Positions 45,312-54,801 of a stretch of DNA of 64,000 bases are shown one piece after another. The notes below the pieces were generated by a model. That model searched no databases. It was given only the letters and a program-made list of their open reading frames with translations, and had not been told where the DNA came from. The stretch lies in assembly GCA_052318935.1 (NCBI GenBank), contig JBQRKO010000005.1; one strand, written 5' to 3'. How positions within the stretch are numbered: the stretch's first letter is position 1; each line of letters begins with the position of its first letter. Source of the stretch: Niallia sp052318935. Lineage in GTDB: Bacteria; Bacillota; Bacilli; Bacillales; Cytobacillaceae. Position numbers and translations under genes: made by a program.

Positions 45312-46826
45312 TTATTGAAAATAATTTGCCAATCCTTGATAAATGGCAGTTGAAACGGTTTCTTGATACTTTTGGGTCGCTACTAACTGCTCTTCTGATG
45401 CGTTGCTTAAGTAGCCTAGCTCTAATAACGTGGCAGGCTGAGTATTTTCTCGAAGTACGAAATAATTATTTTGCCTAACACCACGATCGGTTAAGTTTGT
45501 CGCTTCAATGATGCTTTCATGCAGTTCATTTGCCAGCTCTTTTTGAGAAGAAGTATAATAATAGCTCGTCATTCCCATGATGGTAGGGTCTTGGACACTA
45601 TCGTAATGAATGCTGATAAAGGCGTCAGCATGTAAACTGCTGCTTAAATTCACCCTATTTTGCAATGAAAGAAAACTATCATTGGACCTTGTTAAAATGA
45701 CATTGCTGCCAGCAGCTTTTAATTTATCTGCCAATAAATGAGCAGTACGGATCGTTAAGTCTTTTTCTAATGTGCCAAATATACCAATGGTTCCACTATC
45801 TTTGCCCCCGTGTCCGGGGTCAATGACAATTACTTTGTCTTTTAAGTCGCCTTTTTTCGGTTCTGCATTAGCTTCTTTTATTGGATGAGATGCTTCTTTT
45901 ACAATCCAATTTGCAACATACCCGACATCCCCATCTGATAATTCTATCTTATACCAGTCGCCGATTTCTCCAATTGTTTGAAAAATATCGCCTTTATTAG
46001 CAACTAATTTTACATTGGAATGAACAGTGGCATTACTTCTTATATTGGTTCCGTTATAAAGAATCGCTATTTTTGTGTTTGATTTTTTTTCAACAGTATC
46101 TTCTTTTTTGTTTTCAAAATCGAGATAATCACTATTTACCCATGCGGAATTTCCAGAATATTGGATGTTCGACCAATTTCCTTGTTGAGAAACAATATGA
46201 ACAATCGAATCTTTTGCAAGTTTCCCAATAATATCTCCTGTGGTGGATGGGCTGTTCCGAACATTTATTTCTTTTTCTGAGACAGTTGCGGTCTCGGTGT
46301 TCGTGCTCACATCCGTTTCCTCAGGTGGGGTGTCCGCATTAACTTCGACAAATTCCTTATGTACCCATCCAGTCCCAACTGCTGTTTCAATTTTTATCCA
46401 ATCACCATTTTCAGAAAGGATAGTTACAGAAGAATCCTTGCTTAGTGTGTTTATTACAAGGTAGTTTGTTCCGGGACCATTTCGCAGGCGAAGTCCATTT
46501 TCTTTCACAAAACCTGTTTGTGATTGAATAGTAGTTGAAGTATCACCAGAATTGCTTTTTGAAACGAGCCAGCTAGCGACCCAGCCTGTTTTTCCTGTAT
46601 GTAAGTTAATTTCGATCCAATCGGATTGTTCTTGAACAATAGGGTATTCTGTATTTATTTCCATTTGACCGATAATAGCTGCATCGGTATTTGGGCCTTC
46701 TCTTATATTAATAATGCTTGCTGAGCTAACCGTTTGGCTGCTTTCCGCCATTCCTTTCATAGTAGGAAAAAATAGAATCATCAATAAAGATAGAAGAAAA
46801 TAAATGACGTTTTTTCTTGTATTCAA
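45312..46826 (-). CDS. yrvJ: N-acetylmuramoyl-L-alanine amidase with four SH3 domains
   Basis: 504 residues. Signal peptide (about 1-30), then four bacterial SH3 domains at about 32-95, 105-168, 178-245 and 250-315, each with the INIREGP/LRLRNGP-type start. The Amidase_3 domain is at about 330-504: VIDPGHGGKDSG, FGTLEKDLTIRTA, FISIHYDSV and catalytic TLLELGYLSN. It cuts the stem peptide from the cell-wall glycan. TTG start on the minus strand follows AAAGGAGG. It lies opposite to hisS-aspS, at the B. subtilis yrvJ (LytH-like) position. Confidence 0.93.
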   Translation of the reverse strand: MNTRKNVIYFLLSLLMILFFPTMKGMAESSQTVSSASIINIREGPNTDAAIIGQMEINTEYPIVQEQSDWIEINLHTGKTGWVASWLVSKSNSGDTSTTIQSQTGFVKENGLRLRNGPGTNYLVINTLSKDSSVTILSENGDWIKIETAVGTGWVHKEFVEVNADTPPEETDVSTNTETATVSEKEINVRNSPSTTGDIIGKLAKDSIVHIVSQQGNWSNIQYSGNSAWVNSDYLDFENKKEDTVEKKSNTKIAILYNGTNIRSNATVHSNVKLVANKGDIFQTIGEIGDWYKIELSDGDVGYVANWIVKEASHPIKEANAEPKKGDLKDKVIVIDPGHGGKDSGTIGIFGTLEKDLTIRTAHLLADKLKAAGSNVILTRSNDSFLSLQNRVNLSSSLHADAFISIHYDSVQDPTIMGMTSYYYTSSQKELANELHESIIEATNLTDRGVRQNNYFVLRENTQPATLLELGYLSNASEEQLVATQKYQETVSTAIYQGLANYFQ

Positions 46827-47061
46827 TCAATAGAACCTCCTTTCTTTAATAGTAGAAATAAAAATAAAAAAAAACAATGATTTTTTTGTCCTAGTTTTGA
46901 ACAACCTCATTTACATACCTTTCTAGCCTTAAACTACTTATTCCTTCAAAAACTTTCTTGTATTTATTTTCAAAATTAGACAATAAAAATAAGAAATGAG
47001 GCAATTTTTTTCTAAGCTTAGGGAAAAATAGAAGTAACTTTAAGAATAAAGGGTGATTTTC

Positions 47062-47235
47062 TTGAGATTTGGAGAAAAAAGTTCAGCAGTAAATCAAATT
47101 GATGCAAAATTATTAGGCGTTAATCTTCATGACTTTATGGAAAAAGAATCAAATATAACAATTGAATTAGCTTCTGAATTCGGATTATCCCTTGAAGCGG
47201 TTAAAAAGCTGAAAAAACAATTAGAAAGAAACTGA
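47062..47235 (+). CDS. Small HTH-like protein
   Basis: About 57 residues (MRFGEKSSAVNQIDAKLLG... LASEFGLSLEAVKKLKKQLERN). The last 25 residues look like a helix-turn-helix. The TTG at 47062 is preferred because AAAGGGTGA lies upstream; a GTG at 47053 is in frame. A small protein (yrzK) occupies this place in B. subtilis. Function unknown. Confidence 0.65.
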   Translation: MRFGEKSSAVNQIDAKLLGVNLHDFMEKESNITIELASEFGLSLEAVKKLKKQLERN

Positions 47236-47289
47236 AAAGCCTATTGACAATAAAATATATCCTCATTATTATTAAACAATGGATAAGTT

Positions 47290-47560
47290 ATGATGAATTA
47301 ACCAATGATAGAGAAAAGTAATTAAGAAACACATGAAAAGAGAGGAAATGCCTTAGGCTGCAAGCATTTCTGCATGATGACTTAATGAAAGAACACTCTT
47401 TAGGTTTTCTTCTGAACACGCTTTAATAGCCTCAGTAGGAATGAAACGTTAGCAGGCGTTAACTGCAAAGTGGAAGATAAAGATCTTCAATTAGGGTGGT
47501 ACCACGGGATATAAACTCTCGTCCCTTGTATGGAATGATACAAGGGACGAGAGTTTTTTG
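47290..47560 (+). promoter_or_regulatory. T-box leader of hisS-aspS with terminator
   Basis: The T-box sequence AGGGTGGTACCACGG lies at 47495-47509, and the alternative terminator (arms CTCGTCCCTTGTAT and ATACAAGGGACGAG, then TTTTTT) at 47518-47557. A stem-I hairpin (GAAATGC/GCATTTC) lies upstream. The likely specifier lies near 47414-47419 (GAACAC), where CAC would mean histidine; I could not fold the RNA, so the specifier is tentative. Uncharged tRNA would allow read-through into hisS and aspS. Confidence 0.9.
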
Positions 47561-47571
47561 TTGTATAAAGG

Positions 47572-47645
47572 GAAGTCATTAAATGATAAGCGGCGAATCA
47601 CTACGTTGGTTTGCTTCTAATTTGATGACTTTTTGAACACACATT
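47572..47645. repeat. Hairpin repeat, copy 2
   Basis: Short arms AAGTCAT and ATGACTT around a loop with TTGGTTTGCTTCTAATTTG, then TTTTTGAACACACATT. It matches the loop and right end of the repeat at 17359-17436. Confidence 0.65.
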
Positions 47646-47706
47646 TAGACAAGTTGGTACTACATTAAAATGAGTGTAATTTGCGGAATAAGGAGGATAC
47701 ATATAA

Positions 47707-48981
47707 ATGCCAATCAATATACCTAGAGGAACGCAGGATATTTTACCTGGTGAAGTAGAAAAATGGCAGTATATCGAAAAAAAGTTAAGAGAAATTTGTG
47801 AAAGATTTCAATATAATGAAATTCGCACACCGGTTTTTGAACATACAGAACTATTTTTAAGAAGTGTTGGGGATACAACGGATATTGTGCAAAAAGAGAT
47901 GTACACATTCCAAGACAGAGGGGAAAGAAGTCTGACATTACGTCCAGAAGGAACTGCTTCAGTTGTTCGCTCATTTGTGGAAAATAAAATGCACGGATAT
48001 GCTAATCAGCCAATTAAACTTTATTATTGCGGACCAATGTTTCGTTATGAACGTCCGCAGGCAGGACGATTCCGCCAGTTTGTTCAGTTTGGCGTGGAAG
48101 CGATCGGAAGCAATGATCCGGCAATTGATGCAGAGGTAATGGCACTGGCGTTTTCCGTATATGAAAGCTTAGGTCTTTCGAAACTAAAGCTAGTAGTAAA
48201 CAGCCTTGGTGATAAAGACAGTAGAATTGCTCATAGAGAAGCGTTGATTGCTCATTTTAAACCGAGCATCGGTGAATTTTGCCATGATTGTCAAACGCGA
48301 TTAGAAAAAAATCCAATGAGAATATTAGATTGTAAAAAAGATCGTGAGCATCCATTAATGAACACAGCACCGTCGATTCTTGATTTTTTAAATGAAGCAT
48401 CTCAGGCATATTTTGAAAAAGTACAGAAATATTTAACGGCTTTAAATATTCCATATGTAGTGGATTCTAATTTAGTTCGTGGATTAGATTATTATAAACA
48501 TACTGCCTTTGAAATTATGAGTGAAGCAGAAGGATTTGGTGCGATCACGACACTTTGCGGCGGCGGCAGATATGATGGCTTAACAGAAGAATTAGATGGA
48601 CCAGAAGCACCGGGAATTGGGTTTGCGATGAGTATTGAACGATTGCTTGCATCCCTAAAAGCAGAAAATATTGAATTACCGATCGAAAAAACGATTGATG
48701 TTTTTCTTGTTTCATTAGGAGAAGAAGCAAAGGACTATACAGTCGGCCTTCTTAATACTTTGCGACAAGCTGGTTTCTCTGCTGAAAGAGATTATTTAAA
48801 TCGAAAAATAAAAGGCCAGTTTAAAGCGGCGGATCGTCTTTGTGCCAAGTATGTTGCAGTACTAGGGGAAGATGAATTGCAAAACAATAAAATTAACGTA
48901 AAGTCATTAGAAACAGGCGAACAAAAAGAAATAGAATTAAAAAATCTAGTAGATGCTTTAAAAGATTTTTCAGCATATTAA
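47707..48981 (+). CDS. hisS: Histidyl-tRNA synthetase
   Basis: 424 residues. Class II motifs: motif 2 FRYERPQAGRFRQFVQFGVEAIG, histidine-specific LVRGLDYYKHTAFE (HisA) and GGGRYDGL (HisB), and the anticodon domain at the C-terminus. AAGGAGGAT upstream. It follows the T-box leader and is joined to aspS. Confidence 0.99.
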   Translation: MPINIPRGTQDILPGEVEKWQYIEKKLREICERFQYNEIRTPVFEHTELFLRSVGDTTDIVQKEMYTFQDRGERSLTLRPEGTASVVRSFVENKMHGYANQPIKLYYCGPMFRYERPQAGRFRQFVQFGVEAIGSNDPAIDAEVMALAFSVYESLGLSKLKLVVNSLGDKDSRIAHREALIAHFKPSIGEFCHDCQTRLEKNPMRILDCKKDREHPLMNTAPSILDFLNEASQAYFEKVQKYLTALNIPYVVDSNLVRGLDYYKHTAFEIMSEAEGFGAITTLCGGGRYDGLTEELDGPEAPGIGFAMSIERLLASLKAENIELPIEKTIDVFLVSLGEEAKDYTVGLLNTLRQAGFSAERDYLNRKIKGQFKAADRLCAKYVAVLGEDELQNNKINVKSLETGEQKEIELKNLVDALKDFSAY

Positions 48982-49014
48982 TAAAAATAGAGTAGAGTTT
49001 TAGGAGGATTCAAG

Positions 49015-50793
49015 ATGTTTGGTAGAACGTATTATTGCGGCGAAGTAACAGAAGCTGCTATTGGAGAAAGTGTTGTCTTAAAAGGTTGGGTGCAGAGAAG
49101 ACGTGATCTTGGGGGACTTATTTTTATTGATTTAAGAGACCGTACAGGTATCGTACAAATTGTTTTTAATCCAGAAGTGAATAAAGAAGCCATTGAAATT
49201 GCAGACAAAGTTCGTAATGAATTTGTGCTTGATATTAAAGGAAAAGTAGTTGCTAGACAAGAAAACACGATTAATGACAAGTTGGAAACTGGCAAAATTG
49301 AAATTTTCGTCGAAGGTATTACGATTTTAAATGAATCAAAAACACCGCCGTTTGCTATAGAAGATAAAACGGAAGTAGCAGAAGATGTAAGGTTGAAATA
49401 CCGTTATTTAGATTTAAGAAGACCAGCTATGTTTGAAACATTTAAAATGCGTCATCAAGTAACGAAAGTGATGAGAGACTTTTTAGATGCAGAAGGCTTT
49501 TTAGATATTGAAACACCAATCTTACAGAAAAGCACACCAGAAGGGGCAAGGGATTATCTTGTACCAAGTCGTGTTCATGAAGGTGAGTTTTATGCCCTTC
49601 CTCAGTCGCCGCAGCTTTTTAAACAATTATTAATGGTCGGTGGAATTGAACGCTATTATCAAATTGCTCGCTGCTTCCGCGACGAAGATTTGCGCGCAGA
49701 TCGTCAGCCTGAATTTACTCAGCTCGATATTGAAACAAGCTTTATGAGTCAAGAAGACATTATGAAAATGATGGAAAAGATGATGGCACGAATTATGAAA
49801 GAAGTGAAGGGAATAGACGTTGCGCTGCCATTCCCAAGAATGCCTTATGATGAAGCGATGAGCAGATATGGTTCAGATAAACCAGATACTCGTTTTGACA
49901 TGGAACTAGTGAATCTTTCCGAAATCGTCAAAGATTCAAGTTTTAAAGTGTTTGCAGCTGCAGTTGAAACAGGCGGTCAAGTGAAAGCAATTAATGTGAA
50001 GAACGCTAGCGACAAATATTCACGTAAAGATATTGATGCGTTAACTGAATTTGTAAAAGTATACGGTGCAAAAGGGTTAGCATGGTTAAAAGCTGATGAA
50101 GAAGGCCTTAAAGGTCCAATCGCTAAATTTATTTCCGAAGAAGAACAAAAGGCAATGGCATCAGCACTTTCGATTGAAAGCGGCGACTTACTATTATTTG
50201 TTGCAGATAAAACAAATATTGTTGCGGATAGCTTAGGTACGCTTCGTTTAAAACTTGCAAAAGAATTACAATTAATTGACGAAAGCAAGTTTAATTTCTT
50301 ATGGGTGACAGACTGGCCATTATTTGAATTCGACGAAGAAGAAGGCCGTTTCTACGCAGCGCATCATCCATTTACAATGCCGCAAAGAGAAGACATCGAA
50401 TTACTAGATACAAATCCGAAGCAAGTAAAAGCGCAAGCATATGATATTGTCTTAAATGGATATGAGCTTGGCGGAGGATCATTGCGTATTTTTGAAAAGC
50501 ATATACAAGAAAAAATGTTTAGCCATTTAGGCTTTTCACAAGAAGAAGCATATGAGCAATTTGGTTTCTTATTAGATGCATTCGAATACGGAACACCACC
50601 ACACGGGGGAATTGCGATTGGTTTAGACCGTTTAATTATGCTATTGTCAGGCAAAACAAATCTTCGTGATACGATTGCCTTCCCAAAAACAGCAAGTGCA
50701 AGCTGCTTAATGACAAATGCACCAGGTGAAGTAAGTGAAAATCAATTAAATGAATTGCATCTTGCGTTAAATTTAAGTAAAAAAGATAAGTAA
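49015..50793 (+). CDS. aspS: Aspartyl-tRNA synthetase
   Basis: 592 residues. N-terminal OB fold (VVLKGWVQRRRDLGGLIFIDLRDRTGIVQIV), catalytic core with FRDEDLRADRQPEFTQLDIE (motif 2), the bacterial insertion domain, and GLDRLIMLLSG (motif 3). AGGAGGATTC upstream. Separated from hisS by 33 bases, in the same T-box operon. Confidence 0.99.
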   Translation: MFGRTYYCGEVTEAAIGESVVLKGWVQRRRDLGGLIFIDLRDRTGIVQIVFNPEVNKEAIEIADKVRNEFVLDIKGKVVARQENTINDKLETGKIEIFVEGITILNESKTPPFAIEDKTEVAEDVRLKYRYLDLRRPAMFETFKMRHQVTKVMRDFLDAEGFLDIETPILQKSTPEGARDYLVPSRVHEGEFYALPQSPQLFKQLLMVGGIERYYQIARCFRDEDLRADRQPEFTQLDIETSFMSQEDIMKMMEKMMARIMKEVKGIDVALPFPRMPYDEAMSRYGSDKPDTRFDMELVNLSEIVKDSSFKVFAAAVETGGQVKAINVKNASDKYSRKDIDALTEFVKVYGAKGLAWLKADEEGLKGPIAKFISEEEQKAMASALSIESGDLLLFVADKTNIVADSLGTLRLKLAKELQLIDESKFNFLWVTDWPLFEFDEEEGRFYAAHHPFTMPQREDIELLDTNPKQVKAQAYDIVLNGYELGGGSLRIFEKHIQEKMFSHLGFSQEEAYEQFGFLLDAFEYGTPPHGGIAIGLDRLIMLLSGKTNLRDTIAFPKTASASCLMTNAPGEVSENQLNELHLALNLSKKDK

Positions 50794-50797
50794 TGAA

Positions 50798-50840
50798 AAG
50801 AGGTGGTATTGTAGATTTTTCGACAATACCACCTCTTTTG
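50798..50840 (+). terminator. Terminator after aspS
   Basis: 15-bp perfect arms AAGAGGTGGTATTGT and ACAATACCACCTCTT, then TTGT. Confidence 0.92.
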
Positions 50841-51003
50841 TGTTATAAAAAATAGGTATAATTAGTAGAAGGTAGTAGCACCATGAAAATTATGATATAT
50901 TACAAAAGATGTTGCGGGTTTAGATGATATAAAATAAGGATAGTAACTATCTAATCTATACTTAGTATTTATGAGAACAAAAATAGATGGAGTTGAAAAA
51001 TAA

Positions 51004-51771
51004 ATGTTGCATCAATTTTCAAGGAATGAATTAGCGATAGGAAAAGAAGGCTTGGATCAGTTGAAAAACAGTACAGTAGCTGTATTAGGAATTGGCGGAG
51101 TTGGGTCGTTTGCGGCAGAAGCGCTTGCCAGAACTGGAGTTGGGAAAATAATCTTAATCGATAAAGATGATGTCGATATTACGAATGTGAACCGTCAAAT
51201 CATTGCTTTATTATCTACAGTTGGCCGCCCAAAAGTAGACATTATGAAAGAAAGAATAGCTGATATAAACCCAGAATGCGAAGTAATTGCATTAAAAATG
51301 TTTTATACGGAAGAGACATATGAAGAAATTTTTGCATACGGCTTAGACTATGTGGTAGATGCTTCTGATACGATAAGCTACAAAATTCATTTGATGAAAG
51401 AGTGTTTACAACGAAATATTCCGATTATCTCCAGTATGGGGGCTGCTAATAAAATGGATCCGACTCGTTTTCAAATAGCAGATATAAGTAAAACACATAC
51501 GGATCCGATTGCAAAAGTTGTTCGTACACGGTTAAGAAAAGAAGGAATTCGCAAAGGAATCCCAGTTGTTTTTTCCGATGAAAGTCCAATTGTCATTCGC
51601 GAAGATATTCGAAAAGTGGTCGGAAAAGAGGATGCCGCCATTCGCAAAGCAAAAATGCCGCCATCTTCCAATGCGTTTGTCCCGTCAGTTGCTGGGCTAA
51701 TTATGGCAAGCCATGTCGTGAAAGAGCTGTTGGGAGATATTAATATAATTAGAGTAAAAGATGAAAAGTAA
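51004..51771 (+). CDS. tcdA: tRNA threonylcarbamoyladenosine dehydratase TcdA
   Basis: 255 residues. E1/ThiF-like fold with GIGGVGSFAAEALARTGVG and LIDKDDVDITNVNRQ. TcdA cyclises t6A to ct6A at position 37 of tRNAs using ATP. It lies just after hisS-aspS, as yrvM does in B. subtilis. Confidence 0.95.
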   Translation: MLHQFSRNELAIGKEGLDQLKNSTVAVLGIGGVGSFAAEALARTGVGKIILIDKDDVDITNVNRQIIALLSTVGRPKVDIMKERIADINPECEVIALKMFYTEETYEEIFAYGLDYVVDASDTISYKIHLMKECLQRNIPIISSMGAANKMDPTRFQIADISKTHTDPIAKVVRTRLRKEGIRKGIPVVFSDESPIVIREDIRKVVGKEDAAIRKAKMPPSSNAFVPSVAGLIMASHVVKELLGDINIIRVKDEK

Positions 51772-51775
51772 ATGG

Positions 51776-51805
51776 AAACCTCCTTGCGTATAAGGAGGTT
51801 TTTTT
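51776..51805 (+). terminator. Terminator after tcdA
   Basis: Arms AAACCTCCTT and AAGGAGGTTT with loop GCGTAT, followed by T residues. Confidence 0.93.
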
Positions 51806-51942
51806 ATTGCTTAAGACAATCGAGCATCCATTGTTTCAGTTTTTCTTATTTAGCTATTTTTCTGCAAAAATCTTCAAAATCTCGTTATTTGAAGAGTCTG
51901 AACCAGATTAGAGGAAAAAATGGATATTATTACAAATATCTA

Positions 51943-51998
51943 TTGACGATAATTAATGTATTAGTGTACTATTTAAATAGTACACTAATACATTAATT
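51943..51998 (+). promoter_or_regulatory. Promoter with perfect 48-bp palindromic operator
   Basis: The palindrome spans 51951-51998 with centre between 51974 and 51975; each half contains TGTATTAGTGTACTATTT or its complement. A -35-like TTGACG lies at 51943-51948 and a -10-like TACTAT at 51967-51972 (18-base spacer), so the palindrome covers the core promoter. The GntR/YtrA-type regulator encoded 790 bp downstream is the obvious candidate to bind it (inferred). Confidence 0.85.
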
Positions 51999-52012
51999 AT
52001 TGGGGGAAAATA

Positions 52013-52777
52013 ATGAAGGCTTTTAAAGGGTTGTTAAAAAAAGATTTAAAGCTCTCCAAAACGATGTTTTATACGTTTTTAATCATGATGGCAATTATGA
52101 TTGCGACTGGATTTGGATTTTCTGGATATTATCAAAAATTTGATATTGTAGCAGTTTTTGCTTTTGGTTTAGTTGGAGCACATGTTATTTATCTTCCGTT
52201 ATCTATTTATAGTAGCTTGCGGGTTGAAGGAAAAACACAATTATGGCTTCATAATCCAAACAGCAGTATACTATTACTTTTGTCTAAAATATTGTCTAGT
52301 TTCATTTTCGCAGTTATTTCTCTTACCATTAGTATCCTCTTTGCAACCATCTGTCTAAGGATGTCAGATCAAATGAATCTAATTTTTACTCGTACTGAAT
52401 TACTGTTTATGGGAATTTTTATTCTTTCTATATCTGACTTTATGAGTATTTGGGGTATTTTTTACTGGGTTATTTATCACTCTTTAGCCAAAATTACTTG
52501 GCTGAAAAAAATTAGATGGCTGCTTCTCTTTCTCATGTGGAATGCTTGGGAAGCCGTTACTAATTTTCTAGATAAATTATCGTTTATCAAAGAGCTGAAG
52601 CAAATCGGTGTTATTAAGATCGGAAATGCGCTGCAGTTTCAAGGAAGTGAAGGTTCCTTTAGTACCAGCATCGAGTCTACAGAAGTTTCTCTTGTTGTCA
52701 TCGCAGGCTATCTTTGTATTACAATTATTCTATTTTTTATTTCTTCCTGGTTATTGGACAGAAAAGTGGAGGTGTAA
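52013..52777 (+). CDS. ABC transporter permease-like membrane protein
   Basis: 254 residues, about six membrane helices with a charged N-terminus (FKGLLKKDLKLSKTMFY). Typical of small permeases found with YtrA-type regulators. GGGGGAAAATA precedes ATG 52013. First gene of the operon, directly behind the palindromic operator; its probable ATPase partner is the gene at 53161, but this pairing is inferred. Confidence 0.75.
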   Translation: MKAFKGLLKKDLKLSKTMFYTFLIMMAIMIATGFGFSGYYQKFDIVAVFAFGLVGAHVIYLPLSIYSSLRVEGKTQLWLHNPNSSILLLLSKILSSFIFAVISLTISILFATICLRMSDQMNLIFTRTELLFMGIFILSISDFMSIWGIFYWVIYHSLAKITWLKKIRWLLLFLMWNAWEAVTNFLDKLSFIKELKQIGVIKIGNALQFQGSEGSFSTSIESTEVSLVVIAGYLCITIILFFISSWLLDRKVEV

Positions 52778-52783
52778 CCATAT

Positions 52784-53161
52784 ATGGCAGAAGACTATCA
52801 TGCAGCAAGACCAATATACTTGCAAATTGTCGATAAAATTATGCTGCAAGTTGCCCGAAATGAATTAATATCAGGACAAAAATTGCCTTCTGTTAGGGAG
52901 ATGGCCATTGAATCAGGTGTTAATCCAAATACAATTCAAAGGACGTACAGTGAATTGGAAAGGATGCAAATCGTTGAAACAAAAAGGGGCCAAGGTACGT
53001 TTATTACGGTAGATGAAAGGATACTTGATGAAATGAAAAAGCAGCTTCAATTTGAAATAATTGATCAATTTTTTTCTAAAATGAAGGAGTTGGGAATGAC
53101 CGAAACCGAAATGATCGATCAGCTAACATTGTATTTGAAAGTAAGAAAGGGGGATAATTAG
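52784..53161 (+). CDS. GntR-family transcriptional regulator, YtrA subfamily
   Basis: 125 residues. N-terminal winged helix (PIYLQIVDKIMLQVARNELISGQKLPSVREMAIESGVNPNTIQRTYSELE) and a short helical C-terminus (~45 residues), the mark of the YtrA subfamily, which normally represses its own ABC-transporter operon. GGAGGTGTAA upstream. The stop overlaps the next start by one base (TAGTG). Confidence 0.93.
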   Translation: MAEDYHAARPIYLQIVDKIMLQVARNELISGQKLPSVREMAIESGVNPNTIQRTYSELERMQIVETKRGQGTFITVDERILDEMKKQLQFEIIDQFFSKMKELGMTETEMIDQLTLYLKVRKGDN

Positions 53162-53859
53162 TGATTATATTTCAGCACGTTTCGAAAAAATACGGGAAAG
53201 AAACAGCGTTGGAAAACGTAGAGCTGCAATTGGAAAAAGGAAAAATATACGGACTAGTAGGCGCTAACGGCAGCGGAAAATCAACAACATTAAAAATGAT
53301 TGCTGGATTAGTCCAGCCGACTTCGGGTCATGTTTTCGTAAACGATAAAAAGGCAACCCGGAAGATTGCAAGCGATGTTTCTTATTTAACTGAATTAGAT
53401 ATGTTTTATGATGGCTTTACTGTAAAGGATATAATGGAGTTCTCCGCTTCGCAGTTTCCTGATTTCCAGCAAGAAAAAGCAAAAGAGCTGTTAACATTTA
53501 TGCAGCTTGACCCCGCTAAAAAAATTAAAAACTTGTCTAAAGGAAACAGAGGAAGATTAAAGCTAGTCATCAGCTTAAGTCGAAAAGTGCCAGTCCTTTT
53601 ATTAGATGAACCATTTTCTGGACTAGATCCAATGGTAAGGGAATCGATAGTAAAAGGGATATTAACCTTTATCGATTTTGAAGAGCAGACAGTCATCATT
53701 GCAACACATGAAATAGCGGAAATGGAACCAATTCTTGATGAAGTAATCGCAATCAATAATGGCAAAATTGTTGGTCAATTTTCTGTCGATCAGTTAAGAG
53801 AAGAGAAAGGCCAAACTGTGGTAGAGTGGTTAAAGGAAAATATAAAGCATTCATTATAG
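53161..53859 (+). CDS. ABC transporter ATP-binding protein (YtrB-like)
   Basis: 232 residues. Walker A GANGSGKST, signature LSKGNRGRLKL (a variant of LSGGQ), Walker B VLLLDEPFSGLDP and the H-loop in IIATHE. The variant signature is typical of the YtrB/EcsA-like exporters with YtrA regulators. GTG start overlaps the regulator stop. Confidence 0.92.
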   Translation: MIIFQHVSKKYGKETALENVELQLEKGKIYGLVGANGSGKSTTLKMIAGLVQPTSGHVFVNDKKATRKIASDVSYLTELDMFYDGFTVKDIMEFSASQFPDFQQEKAKELLTFMQLDPAKKIKNLSKGNRGRLKLVISLSRKVPVLLLDEPFSGLDPMVRESIVKGILTFIDFEEQTVIIATHEIAEMEPILDEVIAINNGKIVGQFSVDQLREEKGQTVVEWLKENIKHSL

Positions 53860-53880
53860 GATGATTGGAAGGTGAATCAA

Positions 53881-54801
53881 ATGACAAGCATAGTAGAATT
53901 AAAAAATGTTTCCAAAGTTATTAAAGGAAAAAAGATTATTGACTCGTTAAGTTTTAATGTAGAAGCTGGAGAAGTATTTGGTTTTTTAGGACCGAATGGT
54001 GCAGGGAAAACGACAACGATTCGAATGATTGTTGGCTTAATCTGCATGAGTGAAGGCGATATTCTTATTTGTAAAGAAAGTGTTCGCAAAAACTTTGAAA
54101 AAGCAGTTCAGCATGTTGGTGCAATCGTTGAGAATCCAGAGATGTATAAGTTTTTAAGCGGCTATCAAAATCTTATTCATTATGCTCGGATGACGAAAGG
54201 AATTACAAACGAAAAAATCATGGAAGTCGTCGAGTTAGTTGGATTAAAAGATCGTATTCACGATAAGGTAAAAACGTATTCTCTTGGAATGAGGCAGAGG
54301 CTAGGACTTGCTCAAAGTCTTTTGCATGATCCAAAAGTGCTTATACTGGATGAACCGACAAATGGTTTAGATCCAGCGGGAATTCGTGAAATTAGAGATC
54401 ATTTACGAATGCTGGCAAGAGAACGGAATATGGCCGTCATTGTATCAAGTCACTTATTATCAGAAATGGAAATGATGTGTGACCGCATTGGCATTATTCA
54501 AAATGGACAGTTAGTCGATGTCCAATTAGTAAAAGATTTTGTGGATACAAAAGAGAAGATGTATGAAATAGAAGTAGATAATCCGGACCTGGTTGCAGAA
54601 ATAATCGGTAAAAGCATGCCAGAAGTGAAAGTCGTTGCTACAACTGAAAAAGGAATAGAAGCACCAATAACAAGAGAAGATTTGCCTGAAATGATAAAAC
54701 AGCTAGCAGTAAATGATGTCAAGATTTACGGCGTAAAAGAAATTTCGAAAACATTAGAAGATCGTTTCTTAGAAGTAACGAGTTTAAGGGAGGGAGAATA
54801 G
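53881..54801 (+). CDS. ABC transporter ATP-binding protein (BcrA-like)
   Basis: About 306 residues. Walker A GPNGAGKTTT, signature YSLGMRQRLGLAQ, Walker B VLILDEPTNGLDP, H-loop VSSHLLSEME, and a ~90-residue C-terminal extension as in BcrA-type bacitracin/lantibiotic exporters. ATG 53881 with GGAAGGTG upstream. It probably pairs with the permease that follows. Confidence 0.92.
   Translation: MTSIVELKNVSKVIKGKKIIDSLSFNVEAGEVFGFLGPNGAGKTTTIRMIVGLICMSEGDILICKESVRKNFEKAVQHVGAIVENPEMYKFLSGYQNLIHYARMTKGITNEKIMEVVELVGLKDRIHDKVKTYSLGMRQRLGLAQSLLHDPKVLILDEPTNGLDPAGIREIRDHLRMLARERNMAVIVSSHLLSEMEMMCDRIGIIQNGQLVDVQLVKDFVDTKEKMYEIEVDNPDLVAEIIGKSMPEVKVVATTEKGIEAPITREDLPEMIKQLAVNDVKIYGVKEISKTLEDRFLEVTSLREGE

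Noticed and set aside
44894..45478. Overlapping small open frames between dtd and the amidase gene
   Set aside because: They are translations of repeat copies and of the antisense end of the amidase gene.
48981..49015. Possible second T-box before aspS
   Set aside because: The 33-base gap is too short and contains only the aspS ribosome site.
51772..51996. 74-codon frame after tcdA
   Set aside because: It begins at the tcdA stop, runs through the terminator and into the palindromic operator; no ribosome site.
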